DNA from: Anolis sagrei
Taxonomy: Eukaryota; Chordata; Lepidosauria; Squamata; Anolidae
Assembly (NCBI RefSeq): GCF_037176765.1
Contig: NC_090025.1
Coordinates: forward strand, 174,080,040-174,144,039
Direction of reading: 5' to 3'
DNA: 64,000 nt
A program made the position numbers and the translations under genes. The notes under the pieces were generated by a model, which was not told the DNA's origin, ran no database searches, and worked only from the letters and a program-made list of their open reading frames with translations. Shown here piece after piece: positions 12,801 through 24,800 of the stretch (position 1 is the stretch's first letter; each line of letters starts with the position of its first letter).

Positions 12801-15800
12801 TACGTCTGCAGTAATCTTTGCACTTAGAAATACGTCTGTCACTGCCTCCACATTTTCTCCCTCTATTTGCCAGTTATCAATCAGTCCGATAGCCAGAACG
12901 GCTATGACCTATTTATTTTTAGCAACTTTTGGGCTGGCAATGCCTCCCCCCCCCCCCCCAAAGACTGCCTCTGGATGGATCTATACCGCCATATAATTCA
13001 GTTCAAAGCAGATGTGGATTCGGAAACTTCATTATATGGTAGTGTAGATGTTACAAACCAAGTGAAACTTACTTATGAATAAACCACTGATATATCCATT
13101 CTGCTCATTAGCAGGGGAGAAAATAAAATATTTTCTCTGCAAGTTTATTGTGTAAGCTTCTTTACGAGGCTGCATGGATTTAAAATTATAGGTAAGATTT
13201 CCCAGACCTCATGCTGTTTTAATAAGCTTTCTGGAGAACACTTCATGCTTCTGATAAACTACAACCCCACAAAAGTACATGTTATAATACATTTGCTAGT
13301 TTTTGTGTGGTATCACAGGATTTTTTGTTGGTTTTGTTGTTCCACTTGGCTAATGGAACAGAACCACATGACTATTGCTGTGTGCCTTCAAGCCATTTCT
13401 GATTTATGGTGACCCAAATCACAGGGGGGGTTTGGCAATGCTTTTCAGAGTGGATTTGCCTTTGCTTTCCTATGAGAACAATGTGACTTGCCTAAAGTCA
13501 TGTTTCCATGACCCAATAGGAATTCAAGCCCTGCTCTCATAGTCCAACATTCAAACCACTATTCCACATTTATTATCTGTCTCATATGATTAGTCATTCA
13601 GAATAAAAAAAATCCCAGAACTGGGCATGTTAACACATACACACATTTTAAAATACTCACCAACTACAAATGTCTATTATCCAAGATCCAAGTCTACAAA
13701 GCTCAGGATCTGAGATTGAAAACATTTCTGATTTGGACTGCAACTCCCAGAATCCCCCAATTGTGTTGCAGAAATCTGAATGTTGTGATAGTGCATGAAA
13801 AGAATCAGGTCCCAGGTGTCCATTCATCACCATTCACCCCTTCTCTTCTATCCCAACTCTCCTCTTCACGAAGTCACTCCTTTGTTTGCTCTAGCCATTT
13901 GCCTGACTGATTGCTATCTCTCCCTCTCCCCCTGCTCCTTTGTTTTCCTGCCACGTCGCCCATTTCACACTCATGACACAACCAGGAAAGCAGTGAGGCA
14001 GGTGGCCTGCTGGGCAAAAGGCAGGTGATTTTGGCTAATGGGTTTCAACAGATGGTCAGCCACCACAGGGGAGAAACCACTGTCTTGCCAAATCATATAG
14101 TATCTTCACTTGCCAAGTAGAAAAAGATGCAGCATGTCTTATGGGTGAGTGGTTTAATTAAATGCTTCCAGGACTTCAGCTTTGTTTACTTTGATGCTGA
14201 CTTAGCTGTTAGGAAGAAAAGTATGGGTTTCTTCGGGATTTGGTCAAAACCTAACCCCATTCCACAAACACAGTGCATAAAAAACAACCTGACATCGTAA
14301 ACTAAATTGCTAGTGCCAGTTAAAGATGATTTGCTGAATCAACTGCTGAATGATATGGTGATCACTCTGTAAATCCATTGACTCGATGGGTTTACTCTAC
14401 TGAGAAATAACAGCTGGATTCATGTCTTAAACAGCATTCTAATCTTATCCAACTGAGCTGGGATAAGGAAAACTTCAATATGTAGTGCTTCAAACTTAAT
14501 CCCAAAACACAAGTTGGCATTGCTTCACTGGACATTCCCTTCACTTCATCGTGATTCCAGTTGCCCTCAAAATTTGGTTTACCTTTTGCAGATTTAATTA
14601 TTTGTGGACTTGTTTAATATGTTCTTTCTAGGTCCTCCACTGCAATTCTATAGTCAAATTTTTCTGGAAGCTGACCAGAGAGTTGTGCTGGATGACCTAA
14701 AGATTCCTAGAAAGAACACCTCAACTTCCAACTGAAGCTGTTTACAGTCATATCAGAGGATCAAGAGATTTCTAGGTAGATATTCTCTTAATGAAAAAAA
14801 ATAAGATCAACATTTTTAATTCACATTTCTCCCAGTTTTGCAGGGACCTGGCACTCCTAACTCCTGCACATGTGGAGGGTTTCTGTAGTAACTTCCTACT
14901 TCTGTTCGTAAGTCATTATTTGCTTCATTCAACAGGCAAATGAGGATTTCCACCTACTCGCAGAAAAAAAATGCATTGAAATATGTGAAATGAGAGCAGA
15001 GGTAAGGAATGTGTGTTCTCTAAACATTATTAGTCTGAAGTTCCTAGCACTCTTCACCATCAGCCCTACAGACCAGGAGCCCCCGGAGGCACAATGGGTT
15101 AAAGCTTTGTGCCGGGAGGACTGCTGACCAAAAATTCAGCAATTCAAATCAGGGGAGCGGGATGAGCTCCGATCTGTCAGCTCCAGCTTCTCATGAGAGG
15201 ACATGAGTGAAACTTCCCATAGGATGGCAAAACACCTGAGTGTCCCCTGGGCAACCTCCTTGCAGATGGCCAATTCTCTCACACTTGCAGTTTCTCAAGT
15301 CGCTCCTAACATGAAAAATAAAACAAATGAACCAGGACTGAATGAAGTCGTAATCCAACAACAAGTGGAGAACCACACCTTACCCATATCACTTTTTATG
15401 GGGTGCAGATATGCTATTTCCTATTATGCATTCAGATGGTACTATGCATTCAGGCATATATGGAAACACAACAATAGATCCTTCTGTTTTCGTCTCACAT
15501 CTATGTTGTTACTGGGTGCTTTCCAGTTGTTTGTAACCCAAAGGCAAACTTATCATAGGATTTTCTTGGCAAGGTTGCCTTTGCCTTCCTCTGAAGCTAA
15601 AAGAGTGTGATTTACCCAATGTCACCTAGTGGGTTTCCAAATAGAGATGTGAACGTCAGTGTCAGAATCCAATGCTCAAACGATTGCACCACACTGGCTC
15701 TCGCATATACAGCAGAACAGAGGAAGCCTGCACTGTCCAAATGAATTCTCCTCGGCTATTCTCCTACACAATTTTTCTTAATACACTGAGCATGACAATA

Positions 15801-18800
15801 AAACTAGGAATGTTCTGAGAAATACACAACCTCTATGCAACCAGGAAAGGAAATAAAACAATGGAGTGGCATGCACACCACTGAGAAGAGGAAACCATAA
15901 ATTACTGTTGCAATATGTATACAACTATGTTCCATGTAGTAGCTTATAATAGTATAAGGTCGGCTACGTATTAGAATATAATAATAGTTATAGCCTGCCT
16001 TAACTTGTTGCCCTATAAATGTGCTGGTTTAAACCACCCATCATCCACAAACAGGGCCATCAATGGAGGATGGAAACTAATTGAATCCACAAAATTTGGA
16101 AAGCCTGTTATAGACACTGAGCTCTGGAGAAGAAATTACACTTCCCAAAACATAATATTACATTTTGAGTTTGAGGAAACACAGTCTTAATGCAAATTCT
16201 CCCATTAATAAAAATCAGTAAAAATCCTGAAAGTATGCATATGAATGTCATACCTTTGTTTCTCACACCCCAGAAAATCAACAAATGTTTCCGAATGCTG
16301 CCCTGCCTAAGAGATAAGGGAAAGCCCAGACAAGTTAGCCTTCTTCGAAAAGCACAATACAGCGTGACTGTGGAGCGTAGTAATGTTCCCTCACGGGGCG
16401 AGTAATTTGTGCCATCAGCAGGACTTTCAATTAAACCAGAAAAGGGGAACTTCAACTAGCTATACATTTGTGGTCAGGGAGAAATTAGCAAGGCAACATT
16501 GAGCACAACAACCACTGGAAAAGTAATGAATTGTGTTGGGAGAGGGTAAAGCTAATATTATCATTAGCTTTCTCTTGGAGAAGAAGAGGGGAAAAGATAC
16601 AAGGAAACAAGGAAATGATACACACAGTATTTAGAAAAATTAATGACTTCTCTTTCATGAGGTTGCCTTTGCACCATTTCAGTTGTCCTTTTCTTGTTAG
16701 AAGGAGTACAACTCTTGTATCCACAAAGGATACAACCCTGAACTTTGTGTGTATATGTGAAACCATAGATAATAGCAAATCATAGATAACAGTAAAGGAT
16801 TTCAGTTGATTTTCATCATTAATTTTAAATTCCTGTCTTGTTCTGTGTATTTTAATATATGTATTGGTAGAAAACACATTTTAATAAGTGTATTTTATCA
16901 CTTTAATGATTATGTGTTTTAGCTATGGTGTAATCTGCCTCAAGCCACGTGGAGAAGCTGGTAAGAAATAAAAGTATATTATTATTTGATCAGTGCACAG
17001 CAAACAAGATCACTATACTGGCTGTTGTGTTGGATCACATGTTGGACACTTCCCAAGTGTGTAGGACTGTGTGATGTATAGGTGAATAATGCGTGCAGAT
17101 CCCAGTAGGGTGGGCTTTTGCAGCTGACAGATGGTGATTTTGTCAGTTCAAATTGTTTTCAAGTGCTGGCCAAGGACTTTAGGTACTGCGCCTAGTGTGC
17201 CGATCACCACTAGCACCACCTTTACTGGCTTGTGCAGTTCAAGCTTTAAATCCTCTTTATCATGTAAGATTTTCCAGTTGGGATTGCAACATAGACAATC
17301 TATACTTTGTTTTTTTCCATGATCATGAGGTCAGGAGTATAGTGCTCCAAATTATTATTGTTGTTGTTGTTATTCCTTGCCCAAGAATACCATAGAATCA
17401 CACTGGAAGACTAGAAAATGCCCAAAGAGACCTCAGTTTCTTGGACATGAATAAATGAAACCATGGATCATATTGTATTTACCTAGAACTAACATGTTTG
17501 TATGTATTTGTGTGTATATGTACAGTAGACTTTCAATTAAACATCACTCTCAAGCAACTGGCAAAAAAATCAAAGAAAAATACTTTAAATAAAAATTAAA
17601 ATACATGTAAAAAACAGCAAAACTGTGTTACATTAAGTTTGTCTTTGTTTGCCTTTATTTGCATTTCATTACCATATTTCAGTATTAATATCAAGTCAAT
17701 ACAGAGTTTATGGTATAGTATAGTAAGAAATATAGAATTAATTAAACCTATTTTAACAGTTATTCTCAAACAATCAGAGATTACATTTATCCAGCATCTC
17801 CCAGCCCCCATGGGTGAGAGCCTACTGCATTGTGTGTGTGTGTGTGATGTTATATTTGCATGTTTGGATAGCCCTCTGTCATAACTGCTTGAAGTATTAG
17901 GCAAAAGATTTCCATACAAGCGTGACATCTTAAACTCCAGAAAGTCATGCTAGAGTATCTAAAAAAATACTGAGAACGAATATAGTTTATTAGACATGAA
18001 TAATTAGAACCACATATATAGGATTCGTACTATATTTATCTGGGTATAGTGTGTGTGTGCATACTGTATTTTTCCTTTCTTCACATAATAGTCACATTTT
18101 TTAAAAACACAGAAACGGGGTCGAATGGGGCCTTCCTTCTTCCCTCCTCAGAGGAAGGATGGGATTTTAAAAAAGTAAAACAAAAACAAGAAACCAGCAA
18201 AGCTAAGGCACATTTTTTTTCTCCATGCAATAGTTGCACACAACACGCAAAACAAAAAGACATATAAATGCAACCATTATGTGGTGAAAAACGGCATGTG
18301 CATGTGACACAGACACATAATTTACCTTTTTAAATTGTTTATATTTGCATGTATGTGTGCCAAAAGTGCAATTAGGCAGGAGAGAATTTCATACAAGTGA
18401 CACCCTAAATTTCAGCAAGTGGAAGATGGAGAAGTTCCAGAGCTAACCATCAATTACAACTGGCTAGAAAGCCAAGCCAAAATTGGTAGTCTTAATAATG
18501 GTGTGGTGAGGTCTGTTTTCTTATAAGTCAACATTGTACTTAACACTTTTCCCAGTCTGCACAAGCAATCAATTCATCACAGCCGAGTGAGAAGGCCATT
18601 AGAGAAAGGGGAAAAATTATCTCCTGACGTTTCACCTGCATCTATGGCAGGTATCCTCAGAAGTTGTGAGGTGAGAATACCTGCCATAGATGCAGGTGAA
18701 ACGTCAGGAGATAATGCTTCTGGAACATGGCCATACAGCCCAAACATTTACAACCACCCAGTGATTCTGGCCATGAAAGCCTTTTACAATATTCAGTACA

Positions 18801-21800
18801 TGTTTTAAAATATATATATTTGCCAGCTTGTGTAGTTATGTGGGCCATAGTAGATGGGGTTTCCCCTCTTCAACAGCCAATCCAGAAATGCAGGATGCAA
18901 ACTGCAAAGCAAGCAAGCAAGCGGGTTTTCTTTTTTGTTGGCTTGTAACTCTTGCCGGCTTATTTACAAGGCTGTTGAAAATGCCAAGCCCACTGAATAT
19001 ATATGAAGTCACCTGGGAAGTACTTTCAGAAGAGCAAAAGGCAGCCTGACTTAGTTACTTCGTCACTGGTGCCTTGTGAAAGTCCATCCCCGCCTCTCCT
19101 CACCCGACAAAAAGCAGCCGCTCAAATTCTGCCACACAGACGTTCCAGAGAAAGGTGATGCAACTTCCCAAAGACAAACAAAGCGTTATCATATACCTAT
19201 TCAGGACGGACATCATAAGCAAACTGGACAGACTTTGCACCATGAGGCTAGTAATTTGCAATAGTATTTAAGAAGCCTAGACGATAAGGGCAAAGCACTC
19301 ATTTATCAAGCTTCAGGAAACTCATTCAATAGTTCCCCAAGTTTCTAAAGTTTTGAATGTCTTTATGCTGAGGTTTGGTTCAGGACTCCTTATGGATACC
19401 AAAACCTATGGATGTTCAAGTCCCGTTTTATGCAGTAGCAAATCCATTTAAATATATATATATATATATATTCAAGCCATGGATGATTAAGTCTATGGAT
19501 ACAGAATCCATGAACATGTAGAACCAACAGTATTGTGTTGGGCAAGGGAGTAGTGAACATTTTTGCCCTTTGAAAATTGCTGGGTTGCAGACCTCGGCAT
19601 TCTTCACCACTGGCCATACTGATCAAGCCTCGTAAGACCTGCAATCCAAGGCCACCGGAAGGCTCTTAAATTATACATATGTTGTTCTACAACAAATTAT
19701 TTTAAGGTAAACAAGTCATGAGTGAATATTACTGTATGCTGTCATCCTGAAAAAAGAACTGGTTCATGTGCCATCTAGTTCTTTGAGCTCAATGGAAATG
19801 GCTTCATGAAGATGTATACATGCATAAGGTCTAAAACTTATATTTCAAAATAGTGCTACTAATGGACACACAGGTTTCCAAAGAGTTTGTTGCAACCAGG
19901 AGTCCAGCTCTGTCGCAAACCTGCAACATATTCATGCAATGGGTTAGCGGTCATACAGGAAAGAAAAATAAAGGAAACCGCATAAGAAAAAAGGGAAGTC
20001 ATCAGATGCCAAGAAGAGTAGGAAACAGTCCAAAACATTCACATCATCAAACTGTTGCAACAAAGACCTTGCGGAGGGAATGTGGAACTTTTCACACACC
20101 AAACATGTTGACCTATAGCAGAGGTCCTCAAACTAAGGCCCGAGGGCCGGATATGGCCCTCCAAGGTCATTTACCGGGCCTCGCTCAGGGTCAACCTAAG
20201 TATGAAACAACTTGAAAGCACACAACAACAACAACAACAACAACAATCCAATTTCATCAGCCAAAAGCAGGCCCACACTTCCCATTGAAATACTAGTAAG
20301 TTTGTATTAGTTAAAATTGTTCTTCATTTTAATTATTGTATTGTTTTAAGTGTTTTTGCACTACAAATAAAATATGTGCAGTGTCCATAGGAATTCATTC
20401 ATACTTTTTCCAAATTATAATCTGGCCTCCAACAGTTTGAGGAACTGTGACCTGGCCCTCTGTTTAAAAAGTCTGAGGACCCCTGATCTATAGTTTCCTT
20501 TGGCCCCACATATCATAGTGAAAAGGAAGGAATTGTGGCATCTGTAATTCAAAGATATCAGGAAGGCAAAAAGTACCTAACCCCTGTTTTACTTAGTTCT
20601 ACTCATCAATACAAAAAAAGTTGGGTAGAATTAACACAGATCCTATGTAGTGTAGAGAGCTGAGCACTGGACTACAATCTTAGAGTCAAATTCTCACTCA
20701 GCTTTGGAAACCTATTTGGTGACTTTGGGCAAGTCACACACTCTCAGCCTCAAATAACACTGTAATAGGTTCATCTTAGGATCACCACAGGTTGAAAACA
20801 ATTTGAAGGCCAACAACAACAATGACAGTTCTTACTCAAAGCCTATTTTTAAAATTAAGGCATACGCTAGGAAATGAAAGCCCACAGGAAGCAATAAACT
20901 CATTCAACATAGTAACCATTCCAGCACAACTTTAGGCAGCTTCCTTTCAGATGGTTCAGAGTAACTTTCTCCATGTTAACAGATGTACATGCCAGTGTGA
21001 ATGGAGTACCGCCTATACTTCTGACACCAAATTTATTTCTTTAGTTACTTCATTTTTACCCCACCTTTCTCACCCCACAGGAACTCAAGGCAGCTTACAA
21101 ACTCCGACAAAATTCAATGCCACATGGACATATTATTATAATATAATACAATATAATACTAATAATAGTATGATAGAATTATATATTTTATATTGCATGT
21201 AATATTACTAATAATATTACAGTATAATGCTATAGTACAATATAATAATATACAATACTGATATTGTACTATGTTAATAACATAATATATTGTATGTATA
21301 TATATCTTGTAAGCCGCTCTGAGTCCCCTTCAGGGTGAGAAGAGTGGCAAACAAATCTCATAAATAAATGAAATAAATAAATAACAATAAAACACAGCCC
21401 ATCAAATTATAAAATAGTTAAAACATATGAACAATAAAAACACATAATAAAACAGATTAAAAACTATATAAAGTGCAGAGCCTTGGTCTCATACTTATCC
21501 ATAGTCATTTTCCAAAATCTATAGTCAGTATTTAGGCTGTCCTATTTGCCAAACACCTGTGTACAAAGCCAGGTCTTAAGTTTTTTTTTCTAAAGACCAG
21601 GAGGGATGGAGTCTGCCTGATGTCACTAGGAAGGGAGTCCCACAGCTGAGGGGCTACCACTGAGAAGGCCCTGTCTCTCGTCTCCATCAACTGTGCATGC
21701 GAAGAGGGTGGAACCGAGAGCAAAGCCTCCCCAGCAGTTCTTGTTGGCTCATAAAGGGAGATGTGTTCAGTAAGTTGGACCAGAACTGTTTGGGACTTTA

Positions 21801-24800
21801 TAGGCCAAAGTCAGCACTTTGAATTGAGCCTGGTAGCAAATTAGCAGCCCATGGGGCTAAAGCAACAGGGGTGTGCTCTATCTAGCAGCCTTTGAGACAA
21901 GTAGGAGCAACTGCAATGAGCACCATTCACAATTTTCTCCCTCTGAGACACCGTGGGGTCCACACAGATTGCCCAGAATGCTGAAAAACCAAAAACTGGC
22001 AAGAAGTTCACACCAGACTAGAGGGGAAATTGTGCTAGGTTCTGTAACCTAGTTAAAAAGGGAATTTTAGGAGGTGGAATTCATCCTTTGGAGGGTCCAG
22101 TCGATGGGCAATTCAAAGGATTTGGAGGAGTCTGATCCAGAAAATAAGCCTTTAAAGAGCATACACTTTGCCCAGCCCTGCTTTGAAGAGGTACATACAC
22201 AACAAGGCCATGTAGTCCAAGTATGATTCAGAGCAGGAAGAGACATAACTACATACACAGCATTGTTGGAATAGGACTTTGGACTGTCCCATGATTGCAT
22301 GGCTGAGACACATGGAAGACAGGAAGAGCTTCCTGTGTTTGCAGCATCTCTTACTGAACTGTTTTCAGAGGGTATACAATTCTACCTCCATTGCTTCCTG
22401 CAGGTTTTCCATTCCTTTGATCTCCCAGATGTTGTTGTACTACAAGGCTGTCATCATCCCTAGGATGCTGGATTGGGATAGGTGGGAGCCTTGTAGTACA
22501 ACAACACCTAGAGAGCCAAGTTTGGAACAGGGTGCTTAAAAAAAATTACTACTGAATATACATATAGAGCAAAAGCTTAGAGTTTCCAGAAAATATAGTT
22601 GTATCTCGTGAGTATAAATAAGGTACTGTATTAGTCCATGGCACATTAGAAGGAAAATATCAGATACCATCCATTAGGGAGAAGCAATGATTGAGGAGAG
22701 CCCAGTGTGGAGGTGGACTATGTCTCCGGAAACCAGGGTTCAAATCCAGATAGGACCAATATTTTGGTCTACAGTTCTCACAAAACAATTGACACCACTG
22801 GCTATGTTAATGAGAACTGCAGTTCAAGATCATCCTGAAGTCTTCCAGGTGTTTTGGACTCTAACTTCCAGAAGCCTCAGTTGCTTTGGACAATGATCAG
22901 AGATTCTGGGAGAATTCCTAAAATACTGGGAAAATCAGTTTGGGAAACATTGTTCCATAGCTGGCCATTCCATCATAAGAAGAGTGGTAAGCAAGTTGAC
23001 AAAATAAAAGACTGAATTTCCGACTTGAACACGAAGCAGACATGTTGGATTACAACTCCCATCAGCCTTGAGGTGATGGAAGCTGTACTGCCACATATTT
23101 GAAGGGCACCAGTACGACTCCTCTGTTATCATCACATCTTCTGAGGTAAGCCCAAAAGCAAACGAAAAACGTAACAGGTGTCAAATCCTCTTTTCAGAAG
23201 CAGGATTTCTTGTTTACATTGAAGCAGCTTTGGGCATCATGAGACAATAGGCAGAAGGTGACACATCCCTCCTCATTTGCATGTTCCAGATTAGATACCT
23301 TCCTGGAGGAGGAAGGTAAATAAATGCCAAGTCTGATACCATCTGTAGACTCAGAAACCAGGGCCCCAAATCTGACCAAGGCTGATAAACCACAATTGCT
23401 CCATGTGAAAGAGGGGAAAACACTCTGTATGTAATCAGAGACACTGTTTTGTAGCAGCAGGTTGAGCATCCCTCATCCAAAAATTTTGGAGACAATTTGG
23501 ATTCTACCCCACCCCCAGTTTCTGGAATATTTTGAGATATCTTGGAGATGCGGCCCAAGACTGAATAACTTTGCATATGAAATGAATCACCGGAAAAGCA
23601 TCATAGACCCATAGAGTTTTGTTTTTTTCGTGCCAGGAGCAATTTGAGAAACTGCAAGTCGCTTCTGGTATGAGAGAATTAGCCGACTACATGGACGTTT
23701 CCCAGAGGACGCCCGGATGTTTTACCATCCTGTGGGAGGCTTCTCTCATGACTCCACATGAGAAGCTGGAGCTGACAGATGGGAGCTCACCCGCTCCCGG
23801 ATTTGAACTGCTGATCTTTCGGTCAGCAGTCCTGCCAGCATAAGGGTTTAACCCATTGCGCCACCGGGAGCTCTATACATAAAGTAGGAAGAAACCACAA
23901 AGGCCATCCAATCCAATCCCATTCTGCCAGGCAGGAAAATACAATAAAAAAACAAACCATGTTATAGCAGTTCGCTTTCTGGATAAGGGGTCCCCCACTC
24001 ACCTACTCACTCAAACCCAAAATATTGTTCTTTACCACTATAGAACTAATGCACTTTGACATCAAAGTTAAAGTGGTATCAAACTAATTCTATTGTACAC
24101 AATGTTTGTACACACTAGTGATTCTCAACCTGTGGGTCCCCAGGCGTTTTGGCCTACAACTCCCAGAAATCCCAGCCAGTTTACCTCCAGGTGTTTTGGA
24201 CTTCTACTCCCACAATTCCTAATCCCACAACTCCTACTGGTTGATAGGAGTTGTGGGATTAAAAGTCCAAAATACCTGGAAGGCCAAAATTTACCCCTGC
24301 CTACAATAGTAGAACTACAACATCTATAGCACTGAGCCATGGCTGCAAGTCAGCATTTCTCAACTTGGGGATCGAGACCCCTGGAGGGGTCACGAGGGGG
24401 TGTCAGAGGGGCTGCCAAAGACCATCAGAAAACACAATATTTTCTGTTGGTCATGGGAGTTCTGTGTGGGAAGTTTGGCTCAATTCTATAGTTGATGGGG
24501 TTCAGAATGTTCTTTGGTTGTAGGTGAACTATAAATCCCAGCAACTACAACTCCCAAATGTCAAGGTCTGTTTTCCCCAGACTTCATTAGTGTTCACATT
24601 TGGGCATATTGAGTATTTGTGCCAAGTCTGGTCCCAATCCATCATTGCTTGAGTCCACATTGATCTCTGGATGTAGGTGAATGACAACTCCAAAACTCAA
24701 GGCCAATGCTCAAGGCCCTTTCAGTCTTTTCTGTTGGTCATGGGAATTGTGTGCCAAATTTGGCCCCAATTCCATTGCTGGTGGAGTTCAGAATGCTCTT

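Noticed and set aside
16108-16877. Opposing open frames of 115-130 codons on both strands
   Set aside because: No motif, no splice signals and no similarity I recognise; typical of AT-rich intron sequence.
20220-20250. (CAA)n run as a possible CRISPR-like or regulatory repeat
   Set aside because: It is the internal microsatellite of a hAT MITE; the sister element at 30394 has the same run inverted. No CRISPR array is expected or seen in this vertebrate DNA.
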